From Desarmillaria ectypa (Eukaryota; Basidiomycota; Agaricomycetes; Agaricales; Physalacriaceae), in the NCBI GenBank assembly GCA_030407005.1, contig JAUDYN010000006.1, positions 3,534,001-3,598,000 of the forward strand: 64,000 nt of DNA. Direction: 5' to 3'. This document shows positions 46,230-56,950 of the stretch, piece by piece. A program made the translations under genes and the position numbers. Below the pieces are notes generated by a model. It was given only the letters and a program-made list of their open reading frames with translations. It did no database searches and was not told the origin of the DNA. Each line of letters starts with the position of its first letter. Position 1 is the first letter of the stretch.

Positions 46230-48466
46230 AGGTGTTTTGGGTTTTTCATCAGCCTTTCCTTGGTGTCAGGGATATGTTTCATCCGCAATATCATTCTGAT
46301 TGGATTCCCTCATGGGAGTCCAATCCTCACTGAAGAAGTTTATTGCTATTATATGAAGACCAACATGTCATTCACTACAATCGGGTAAGTCCCACACTTT
46401 GTAATTTTCATATTTACTCATTGAGCAGGCATGAAGAACTGCTGAATGGGTATCATTTCAGTCCAGAATACAGCCATGATGGTGTTGGATGGACATGACC
46501 AACTGAACTCTGCTATTATGCTGGACCATTGGATTACCATTATATCAATTTCTGGTTTGCTCAGTGCTTTCCTGAAGGAAGGGATAAAGCCATCATTTCA
46601 GGAATGGTGGGTCAACAAGTTCCCTAGCTGAAGAATTCAGACAATGTGGATCAGAATTTGGCAAGGAATAATTGGGAAAACATGGAGACTATCTCCTAAA
46701 TTAGCCAATGAACAAAGTAGGAATGTTGTATACTAGGTCCATGGGTCAATGTCACTGATAGTACTATCTACCAACTGGTGACAGAAAACCTGTCCATCTG
46801 AATAGTGTGCTTCATGAAGGGGGAACCAAAGATTTAGCCAGGTACAATTCAATTTTCATGCATAGGAATTCATAAAACCCTAGTACCATATATAATAGAG
46901 TACAGAAAATCTCATTCTTCTCTTGTAATCAGTGTAAAAGACTGAGATGCAAATAGGAAAAAAATGAATGGATGTATTATGTATGAAAACAGTCATACAA
47001 ATGAATGAACTTGTAAGTTCAGAATAGAAAGAAGGCTGAGTTGACTGAGAGTTGAGGGTGTAGGCTTAATCCTTGACAATATATGGATATACTGACAATG
47101 GTGCCATGATACAATGCACTGTTGAAAATCTCTTGAGCTTAAAGTGCCAACCCAGGAGGTATTAGGCACAAAATGTGAAGACCAAGCTACTATCCAGAAA
47201 ATCTGGCAGTTGTTCACCAAGTGTATGGTAATATCCAAAAGAAAGCAAAGGTAACACAATGAATATGATGGAAACTTTCAAATACTGCCATAAGGCAGTG
47301 TAGCTAAATATAGTAATTATATGGTATCTCTAACACTTATCCCTTATGGCCTGCAGGAAGACATTGAAATATAGTAGTGTTAATGAAGGTGATTGTGCTC
47401 TTGTGTGTGAAGCTCTCATCTGAGACACCTTCAAGATCATTCACTTAAAGGGATTTACACCAAACTGTTCTTCAGAAACACATATCTGTTGTTGTATATT
47501 ACTTTGTAAATACACTTGTATCACTTGACATCACTCCAATGAAATATACTCCTCCTCACTCAAACCAGAGCACCATCACTATGTCTCATCTTCCTTATCC
47601 AGTTCCTCAATGGCCACTTAGAGAATGGGATGCTTGAGAGTGTCTCAATTCAGATGAAGCATTGAGGGAACATGTCAAGAGGTTACAGGCAAATGGGGGC
47701 ATCAATATAAATCTTATGGAGTTTTCAGCTTTGGATAAGTCTGGATGATGGTGAGCTGACCTACATTGTTTATATGAATTCAAGGCTGACATGCTGACAG
47801 GGACATGAATTGGATGCTTCTATTTGGATTCTGTAAAAATCATCATGTGAATAATAATGATGACTGAGACACACATTTTATCTTAGAATTATCTAGTGAT
47901 CCTTGTAGCCGATTCCTTTTGCTTGGGTACTGCTGTCTCATGTGATAGGCAAAACTTGAGCATGATCATCTGAGACTATCATGGGGGAGCCAAACTGCCT
48001 TCTGAAATTCGTGCTACACTCGTGAAAGCACAGCCACATCGATCATGATCGGCACCAAAGCGATGGTACGAACCAGTTCGTTTTCAAGGACAACACCTAA
48101 TCTGAGTTGATATGCCGACGGCACTTTCGATTTGAATTACTGACCTATAGTTCGCCGGGCATTTATAACCAGTTCCACATAAGCGGCCCAGCTGTTAACA
48201 AGGCTTGGCATCCCCTTCAATTCTGCCTTCCTCTCCCTTTCCATGAAAGAACATTTCATTGTTTCATTTTACGCTATTATAACCATTTTTTTGAGTGAAC
48301 ACAATTCTAGGTAAGTAGTAGATACGAAAACGAGAGAAAACCGATGCTATGCTATGCTGAGATGGGGTTATTTATATGACTAATTGACGAAGGAAAAGCA
48401 TTAGAGAGCTCCAAGAGAACGAATGTGAGTACAGCAACCAGAATAGAGGACACCAGATTATTTACT
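46230..48466. other. Low-GC, low-complexity tract, probable retroelement remnant
   Basis: The base composition is visibly more AT-rich and CpG-poor than the flanking genes. Words such as TGAATGG, TGGATGG and GGAATG recur, and no frame exceeds about 90 codons. Around 47490-47560 a TTGTAAATACACTTGTATCACTTGACATCACTCC segment (split here by no gene) precedes an ATG-led frame MSHLPYPVPQWPL, an arrangement like an LTR end followed by the start of gag. The core GGGGGAGCCAAAC at 47983 is shared with the inverted repeat at 6 kb. From 48000 to 48466 lies the 3' flank of the bZIP gene. Depleted CpG would fit past methylation-linked mutation. Confidence 0.4.
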
Positions 48467-50457
48467 TTACTTCTTTCCCAACGTCAAACTCCTCATACTC
48501 TCCTCCAAAATTGCCGTGACCGAGCACGAATCCTTACAATTCTCCGACACCGACACCTTGCGTCCTACCTCCTTCCGTGGCTCAACATCCACATCCACGA
48601 TTTTCACCACCGCCTTTCCTTCCAGAACCCTCCTCACCTTGTCCGCGTCGATCTTCCTGGAAGACGAGGACTCGGTCCCAGAGAACGCATCCCAGAACGC
48701 CCCACCGAGACGCTTCAACAACGTCTGCCCAGCGAGAGCAGCGACCAACGCCTGTTCCTGCTCCTTCATCGGGGGAACAGGCGTGGTACTTCTCTTGGCA
48801 AGCCCACCCTGAAGCAAGGTCGAATGTTTCCCTGACAACACCGTGCCTAGGGTCTTGCTCATCATCGGCGGAGACGGTGGCGGTGAGGGGACGTTCGCCT
48901 TGTGTGACGTCTGGAAGTATTTGGGACCCATGAACGAGGCGAGGCCGTGGAGCGGGGTGGAGTAGAGAGGTAGCGAAGGGTTGATGAACGGAGACGGCGA
49001 AAACGATGGATTATTCGGGGTCGGAGGCGAAGAAGGTGCCGATGATGGCGGCGTCTGCATGTCCTGGGATTGTTGTTGAGGTATTTGTTGTGAAGCCATC
49101 TTTGACCACAAGTGCATGCGGTACCTGCGTGAAAACGAACGTAAATAATTCGTAAATCAGAGACGATAAGGAAGAAAACTACGCACATGTCGAGATTCTT
49201 CATCGTGAAGAAGTTGCTATCTGTGAATCCATCGAAACCAGGGACGAGAGGCGTCTTGACGCGTTTCTCTGCGTTGAGTGCCGGATTGATATTCTCGGAT
49301 TTGCCCCATGCCATCTCCGGAATGAGCACCGTGTGCACGGGCGTGATGCCGACACCCATCCTGGATGCGCCACCCCAGAAGCTCCCAGAGCGCGGTGATG
49401 CAACATCCTTCTGCGTGTTGGCAGTGACGAGGGACGCTGATGATGTAGCATGAGAAACAGTTGCTGCAGGAGTGGGTGTCGGTATAGGGCCCGGAGGGGG
49501 GAGATTGAGCACAGGGATATCCTCCGTCGTCAGCTCCGTATTTGAACGACCTTCTAGTAGAGCCTTCTTCAGAGCCGCAATCTCCTGTCGCAGCGCCACA
49601 TTTTCCGATTGAGTAGAGCCCAGCTCGTCCCTAATAGACTGTAACAAACGGTCCCGCTCCGCGATATCGAGCTCAAGGGTCGATATGTACTCTGCGTCAT
49701 GTCAGTGGTGCAAACGACGAGTAAGAAAAGGCGACTTACCTTTCCTCCGCACGCGGAAGTTCCGTGCACTGATCTTATTGCGGAGCTGGCGTTTTTCCTT
49801 GCTCGACATCTTGGCGAAGACCTCTGGGGGCGGACGCCAGTCGGCGGGGAGGTCATCGTCATCGTCGATGTTTTCCTTCTCTTTGGACACGACGACGGGA
49901 GTTGCCACCTGCGTTGGTGCAGTTACGGACCGTTTGGAAACGCCACCGTTAACTACAGTCCCTTTTCGCGACTTCCCGTGACCACCAGCCTTGAAGGGAG
50001 CAATTGTCAACATGAGCTTCTCCTGCTTCGGCTCAGGCTGCGGCTCAGGCTGCATCAGCTTTTCCTCTTCCTTGAACGTCTCTACTGGGTCCTCCGCAGA
50101 TGTTGCCATCAGCTGAGGGTCGATACCCATCGGTTCCGGCTGTTCCTCATATCTCGACAGGAACTGGAACGGCGATGCCGACGGCTGTACATCAAGCTTC
50201 AGCTCGTCTTCGAGGAGGCTGAAAAGAGTGCTGCTCGTCGACGGTGAGTCATACACGTCCGTAAATGATGGCGACGGCGGGGCCTGCGGCGGCGTCAACA
50301 GAGATGCCGACTGGGGTGATGAGGCGCTCGACGAGGACGAGGGCGATTCACCCTCGATGCTGGGCCCGAAAAGATCTGTGTTGAGGTATTCCGAGAGGTC
50401 GGTCGTATTGTACTCGGCAAGCGAGAGAGATGGCGATAATGGAGTGTCGACGAGCAT
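48467..50457 (-). CDS. bZIP transcription factor
   Basis: Three exons give 1881 nt, or 626 aa: 50457-49740, 49691-49187 and 49124-48467 (minus strand). The nuclear factor binds DNA as a dimer. The basic region KEKRQLRNKISARNFRVRR (about residues 222-240) contains the N-x7-R core (NKISARNFR). The leucine zipper follows across the first intron, with heptad positions I, L, L, N, I, L through LDIAERDRLLQSIRDELGST and ENVALRQEIAALKKAL; the central Asn favours dimer register. The N-terminus is acidic and Ser/Pro-rich (TDLSEYLNTDLFGPS), a likely activation domain. The C-terminal half is low-complexity Pro/Ser/Gln. Introns are about 50-60 nt. The specific regulon is unknown. TGACG-type sites occur in the window but no link is shown. 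Confidence 0.92.
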
Positions 50458-51393
50458 GGTGGAGGCGTGAAAGAAAGAAATGAAAAGGGCTTGTTTGGGG
50501 GGTGGCTGAGGCCCGGTGATGACCAAAACGAGGTTCCAGCACCGCTGCCGTATGCCGCGCCTTGTTGTCCGGCATCCCGGCTTCTACCTCGTTCTCTCGG
50601 TTTCTACCACTCACCCCCACTTCGGCATTCTCGTCGTCGCTTTATTTTCTCCGTATTTTATTCTTTTCTCAGCACCATCATAGCATCATATGGATTTCGG
50701 GAAGTAGCTACTTTGGAAGATCTCGACTGTCACATGGGCGATGAAATAGAAATTAATATTCGGATATGTATTTAGATGTCAGGTGGAGAAATAACTCCGT
50801 GGGGCATCCTATGATTGTTGGTGGTGTAGCACCGGATTCGACGTGGCGCACTCTGAGTAAATCCCTTCCGCTCCATATCTGTGCCATTCAGAAGAACCGC
50901 CACTGTATCTCAGGCAAACTTGATGCTGGTAAAGTGAGTCTACTGTGGAAATAGAAGAGCTTCGAAAGGTTTCGTCATTCATATTGACAGACGGGGTCCG
51001 AATGAATCCTAGAAGGGCAACAAAGATTCTTCGGAGAAGTACGCAATTCAATCCCCTCAATTGAGGCGCCAAGCTATTGAAGATGGATATGTACAAAGTC
51101 AGATGCCAATACGATATTTCATACATAAAAGGAAGAGAGGAAGGTGTCCGCGTTTACCACAATGGAGCCCCTCCGAAAATAACACCTACCAGCCATCCTC
51201 TTTCGAACAACCGGCCCGGTGTCTGCCAAATTCCAGCAAGTGCTTCGTCGAAAAGTACTAAATACTCCCCCGCACTACTCTTACTTATTCTAAAGCTCTC
51301 GCCGACATGTTTCTGAAAAGTGCATTTGCTATTCATATTCTGATTGCACTGCTCAATCAATATCCCTGATTTCGAGGCGCTAACAGATCCACT
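50458..51393. other. bZIP upstream region; no gene recognised
   Basis: The first 200 bp is the bZIP promoter side, pyrimidine-rich on the plus strand. Frames further on are short and without domains. A frame at 51077-51316 lacks any recognisable feature. Confidence 0.4.
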
Positions 51394-51720
51394 TCACTGC
51401 TGTGACGGACCGGTATTTCTGGGGGGTCAAATACTTTGACGGATTTTGTTCTGGTTTTGACTCAGAATCCAGTAAGGCAAACCTGGCGATGTTTTTATAT
51501 TTAGAACCAGATTCGGATTTGTGCCTGAAATACTCATGCAAACACTGTGAATTTTTGTATGAGTAATTCAGGCCCAAATTGGAGGCCCAAACCGGCAATA
51601 AATACATGTGAAAAACCTTGCTGTGTTTAATACCGGATTTGTCGTACTGCGAGCCAAAACCAGATCAAAAACCAGTAAAGTATTTGACCCCCCTAACATA
51701 CCGGTCCGTCACAGCAGTGA
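51394..51720. mobile_element. MITE with long terminal inverted repeats
   Basis: The 327-bp unit begins TCACTGCTGTGACGGACCGG and ends with its exact reverse complement. The inverted repeat continues inward for about 65-70 bp per arm with a few mismatches, through GGGGGGTCAAATACTTT and a CTGGTTTTG segment. The interior is AT-rich and non-coding. Long matching arms and no ORF define a miniature inverted-repeat element, mobilised in trans if at all. No convincing target-site duplication flanks it, so the superfamily is undecided; termini beginning CACTG could suggest a CACTA relative. Confidence 0.75.
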
Positions 51721-52885
51721 TTGTGGCTCCCAAGCTCTGGCTCGGCGCACAATAAAATTGGCTCTGTGGGGCTTAATTTTCCAATACAAATCTTACGAGC
51801 TTCCTGGAACAATACTGTACAAAAGGCCTTCGCCTCTACTTGCTACCCGCTAATACTTTTGCTAGTCTCCCGCATTGCTTACTTTCTCAATTTCCCCAAG
51901 TACGAGAACTCGTATCTGCAGCTACTTTTTCCCATTCGCCTGTGTAGCGGTATATGCCCCTTATATCCCGGAATTTCATCACTTCTCCGTTATGTCTATG
52001 TGAGCTTTTTTTTTCGCCCGGCAGATTCCTTGTCTCAAAATCATTGACCTCACAGCCATCTGCATATCGCGTAATTTCTGTATAAACTTATGCTGAGACG
52101 ACACAGGACCTACATTCAGTTTGGCTGCGATTGATTATTTACTGATTTTGGTTCAGTATGACTACGCTCCGCCTAATCTTCTTGGTGCTCACTCGATTAG
52201 TTTCAAACACGAATGCGCCAAAATAGTAATGTCTGATGATAATGTTCTGTTACGCTTGAATTTTCACGGCAAGAACCACAGACCTGCAACTGTCTCGCAG
52301 CCTTGCCAGACTTTACACCGATCTATCTAACACTCTATATTGCTCCACACTTTATAAAGATACATTATCCGAGTTTCCCAAGGTGCGTTTCTTGCTATCT
52401 CCTCCCCTTTGTCTGTATTTCTTGCCAAAGTTATCGTATTATCGTTCATCGAGGTCCGGAACAGAATCGTCGGCTCACCGCGATTCATAGAGTTGAAATA
52501 CTATGTCCTCTACCGGGGCCGCGCAAAATTCTAAAATTCAAGTTTGCCGGAACCGTACATTTGACAGCCTCCGCCTCATCCCTTCAATTACAACCATCAT
52601 CATCATACCTGCAATCGCTCTCTTTGAAGATCCTCGCTCACCTCTTGAACTCTTTTAGGTCAATAATCAGCCGTATTTACAAAGCCTGGGTTACATGCTC
52701 CGCCCCCGGTACCATTCAGACTGGCGCCCTTCACGGATAAAAAAGGATGGCACGTATTTGAGAGAAACATATTCATTACTAACATCCGAGGACGAACATT
52801 TCTCGATTGCTCGAGTTTCCATTATTTCGTCACTGTTTGCGAAGACAAGCCTATTATACATCTTTTAGATGCAGTTTGAGTGTAA
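51721..52885. other. No gene recognised
   Basis: Short, frequently interrupted frames. The longest (52303-52740) is low in conserved patterns and I recognise no family. It may be debris upstream of the kinase-like fragment. Confidence 0.4.
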
Positions 52886-53168
52886 GACGGCATCAAGGTC
52901 ACTCTTCGCATTGTACCTGTGGGCTCACAGGACTTAGTCATGATGATGCACCTCCCTCACTCGAAATGCGCTCTGACCTACACAACCATATGGTCCCTAT
53001 TCTGGGAACTATACCGATACCTGGTGAGGAAAAGGAACGAGTGTTTGTCATCTTGCCTGTACTTCGCTGGTTTCATTCTCCTTACTTCCACTATCGACAC
53101 AAGTTTTGTGAGGTGGGCTACCGCTTGATTTGGTCCTGGAGCTCATATATACCTCGAATTAAGGGATA
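52886..53168 (+). pseudogene. Fragment of a kinase-like gene, same family as at 9.7-11.0 kb
   Basis: DGIKVTLRIVPVGSQ, then after a frameshift EMRSDLHNHMVPILGTIPIP and GEEKERVFVILPVLRWFHSP, then YFHYRHKFCE. These are the ATP-lobe and hinge segments of the agaricomycete kinase-like family, collinear with NHTVPILDIIPIPDEENSVF in the first locus. No catalytic loop or activation segment follows. It is a small N-lobe relic and cannot be functional. Confidence 0.65.
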
Positions 53169-55392
53169 GATAGTAGCGATGTAGAATTGCACCTATTTGT
53201 GTGGAAAATATCTAGGTTAAGACCAATTGCCACCGTCGAAAGAGCAGGAAATTTTCAAATAGGGAAACCAGAGGTAAGTTACGCGGCATTCTGTGATGTT
53301 GAATCAGAAAGGCCGTGAAAAACGTCGGTACTGCTATGACTCAACGAAGAGCTCGCAGATCAACGTTTTCGGCAACCCCAAGAGACATGCCATCTCTTAT
53401 CATTCCGTAGTTTATTTCCGCTCCGCAATTTGCCTGGGTACCTCTTCCAAGTTCGCAGAGTTGAGACAAAGACCGGAAGTCTTATCCCAAAGGATCTAGG
53501 AAAGGAACAGAAGTGTCAGGGATCAGAAATGTATCGTGTAGTAAACCAGCAGTGGAAGTACCATGTCCAGACGCTCGAGGACACGCTCCAATATGAATCG
53601 GGCATCCGCTCGTGACCGAGGTCCGACGCCATGGATTTCTCAAACTGCGCGTAGGAAATTATGTATTTTGTAAACACGATAAAAGACCATCTCAGAAAGA
53701 GAGGGGTTATTCCTATCCTCAGGACATCATTTCAAAAATCCGAGTAATAGTATAAATGGCTGGCTCCACATAGTAGTGTTCAGCTCCTACTCCATACCGT
53801 TAGGGTCATTGTTGAAGCAAGTACAAGCTATTAAGCCTTGCGTAAAACATGTCGGTGGTACGTTACAAGCATTGTTACTAATACTCGCACCCCTGCATAT
53901 CAGATGAGCTCGCTGAACGCGATAACGTGGCCGGAGTTCGTATGAGGTGGCTTCGATGGACCAGTGTATGTGTATGATGGTGGAAAGAACATGGATGTAT
54001 TATGCCACAATGTAATGGACTCCCATGTTAGAAAACAGTGGCCGGCTGCTGATGGCCACATTTTCGAGTCGGAGTCCCTGTATTTTTTGGTGCACATTAC
54101 CAGCAAGGATTTTCAGAAAGGAATCCACATCTGAGGGATGGATCTACAGCATTGGTCGCATGATGATCGTCCGAATTAAAGAATAAAGAAAGAGGAGACT
54201 TTAGTGTGTCAGGGTCACTTTCTCTGTTCGTCCCGCTCCCAGGATTCCAGAGCATCCCATGTCCCGCAGCAGCAGATATACCTAGGACTTTGTGGGATCT
54301 GAAACTCCCTGACGTTCCTCCGACTCATTCGCTGGTCAATCAACATCAGAGCAGACGACTATCACTGGCAACTCGGAAAGATTTAGAAAGATGAGGTAAT
54401 GCAGAAGGGTGCATGTACCTGCTTCCTAGATGTTTGAAATTCTTGATATTGAAGATTAAATAATCATGCATGCATGAATCGTGATGTGACAGTCCAAAGC
54501 TACTCAAGTCAAAGGTCCGGCACGACAAGACAAAAAAGGTGCAAAAACGTGCAATGGCTTTGGTGCCGAGTCGGGATATCACGTGATCGAAATTTGGGTC
54601 GCGGCTTCCGACACGAACAATCAACCTCGGAATCAAACAACAATAGCGAATCTGAAAATGACAGCAACAAAACACAGGTACGTCTTACGTCCCTTCTTTT
54701 AAGACATCGGATCTCTCTCTGAAAATATGATTCTAGAATAGGGAGCAAATAATTATAGCATGCAGATTGAGACACTCCTGGAAATCCCTCCCAGCTTGAT
54801 ATAACTTTCGCACATGTGTTGCCCAGGAGGAGACCAAGTAGAGGAGCCGCAGCTCCCGACTACTCCAGTCGCTGTCTGTTATCTAGGTCTTTATCTCTAC
54901 TACGAGGTTCCCTGGCTCGAATTCAGACCCCTGGATGATACTCCGGGACTTTCGAGCCTAGCGTGTCGTTGACGCGCTATTAATGAACCTAGTCATGCAG
55001 GGTCTTCTTGCAGTGCCACTGCCCTGACAACCTAGCCACTGAGCCACTCGAACAACAAATAACGGAGGCGTTGCTATGTGCAGTTTTCCCCAATCGGCTA
55101 TTTTCGCGATTGGTGCTCGCGCCCTTCTCCTTATACAACAGGTTTACGCGCAACCCTGCAAATTGGTCTTTCGAACTTGCTTATTTCAGAAATTCTTTGC
55201 GCCTGCCACGCGTTACGCCCTTTATATGGAAAAAAAACCACCAACCAATTTACCGTCGCCTGAATCCAATATAAGGCGGGGCAGACGAGCGATGTTTTCC
55301 TCCAGTTCCCTCTCATATTTTTGCTCCCTGCAGCAAAGACTGCCCGCCTCATTGCCTCTCCACTCCTCTATCGACTTCAAGTCCACACCGTT
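53169..55392. other. No gene recognised; C2H2 gene promoter at the right end
   Basis: Frames are short and lack domains. From about 55200 the sequence becomes pyrimidine-rich with a TATATGG at 55223-55229 and a CAATATAAGGC at 55265-55275, a plausible core promoter for the C2H2 gene starting at 55393. Nothing else stands out. Confidence 0.4.
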
Positions 55393-56641
55393 ATGCCTGC
55401 TGTGAGACAAAAGGTGCGTCTCCCGGCCCCCGTTATTGTTTCCTCGTTGATGTAAACTCGGACCTCGTCAGACAAAAGCCAGTGGCAAAGAGAGTAGAGT
55501 GTAAGATATCTGGCCGTTGATGTTCCGATGCATATTCTAATATCATTCTGTAGGATCTACTGTTCCATGCCCGACTGCAAATTTTCAGCGAAATCATCCT
55601 CGAACTTTCAGATCCACATGAATCGACAGTACGTCTCTTCATTTTTGCACATCCCCCGCCTCCAACCTGATCTGGGCTTATAGCTATGGACTGAAACCCT
55701 ACCGATGTGAAGATAATTGCGACTTTGTCAGCGCCGACCCTGCTGCCCTCATCAAACATCGCATGCGCCTTCACGGCTACATTCCGAGGTCTCCGTCAAC
55801 AAAGAAGACGAAAAGAACCGGTCCCCCTTACTCCAAGGACTCATCGAGGGCCCGGGTCAAGGTCGTAAAGGTTCAACTCGAAAGCGACGCCGAAGATGTT
55901 TCGCAGCTGGACCCGGCCACTACGCCCCCTTCAACTATTACCCTCGATGATCTTCGAGCATACGACGTCGTTGACGTCGATGCCCATGACAAACCCTACT
56001 TCGCCGATGCGTACGACCTCCGAAGCGACCCACACCCAGACCCGAAGGAACTCTTCCCGGCCATTCGTTCTGGCCACCCGCTCGAAGACCAGGCGGCTTT
56101 TCCAGTAGCTACGTTGTTCAATGCCCTGCCGTCGACTCCCTCGTTCCCTCTCGCCAACTTTCCTCATGAAAACGCGTCACATGTGGAGCTATCCTCATCT
56201 GAACCCAGTCTGACTCTCGATTCGTTTCTGAGAATGATAGATTTTATGGACTTCGACAGCAGCTTGACCACGGAATTCGGTACAGATGGGGCTGCGTCTG
56301 CCGCCAGCCTACAGTCCATCTACCCAGCTCCTCTGACCGCGTGGCAGGGAAATACTGGTGCCTATGCAGAGAACGTCGTCCCATTTTCGCCTGAACCTGA
56401 GACTCGATTAACAGATATCTCCACCCACGAAAGTTACGACGTACCTTCCATCGACTCGGATGTAGCCCTATCCACGTTCCTTGATTCGCTGGAGCTCGAG
56501 TCCGAGTCCCCGACATCGTATCAAGTTCCCTCCCCCAGTATTCTCTCAGACTACTTCAACTCAACATCATACCAGTCCTCCGACTTTGGGGTATCGGCGT
56601 TCGACTTTGGAGGCCAATTTATGGGAGCATCGACTGTCTGA
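55393..56641 (+). CDS. C2H2 zinc-finger transcription factor
   Basis: Four exons give 1083 nt, or 360 aa: 55393-55413, 55472-55500, 55554-55628 and 55684-56641. Two adjacent C2H2 fingers occupy residues 20-72: C20-x4-C25-x12-H38-x3-H42 (CSMPDCKF...) and C50-x3-C54-x12-H67-x4-H72, joined by a YGLKPYR linker close to the TGEKPY type. A basic stretch (TKKTKRT) follows and could be a nuclear signal. The remaining about 280 residues are acidic and Ser/Thr/Pro-rich with repeated SLTLDSFLRM- and ALSTFLDSLELES-like motifs, as in activation domains. The first two exons are tiny (21 and 29 nt). The donor of exon 2 is the second of two nearby GTs, chosen because only it keeps finger 1 in frame. Targets unknown. 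Confidence 0.88.
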
Positions 56642-56950
56642 TATCCTTTCACGTTGTATTATGTTCTCAGCGCTCCGTTTCTCATTATTCTTTATCTGGC
56701 ATTTTATCTATTGTTTTCTCAGATTTGCATCATCATATGTAGCTTTTTCAGCCATCATTGTCAGGGGTTACCTCTTGTTTTATACCATCATTATTGTTGC
56801 ACCGTTTTTGGGACTTTGATTATTGTCCTTCCCAGTATCTTCATTTACTTAGATTCCCTTCACATCTTCTCACGCATTTTTCAAGCACATTTGGACTCGT
56901 TACAAACTAGCATGTATTTACCTCGTTTAACTACAATCTGTGCCTCGGCG
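56642..56950. terminator. Shared 3' flank of two convergent genes
   Basis: The C2H2 gene (plus) and the DUF6535 gene (minus) end 309 bp apart. The interval is T-rich (many TTTT and TCATT words) on the plus strand, consistent with overlapping polyadenylation regions. Long plus-strand frames here are read-through artefacts with hydrophobic low-complexity translation. Confidence 0.45.

Noticed and set aside
48577..48933. Plus-strand frames of up to 136 codons opposite the bZIP gene
   Set aside because: Pro/Arg-rich antisense translation of the bZIP C-terminal exon.
55494..55500. Earlier donor (GTAGAG at 55494) for exon 2 of the C2H2 gene
   Set aside because: It puts the first zinc finger out of frame; the next donor (GTAAGA at 55501) keeps both fingers.
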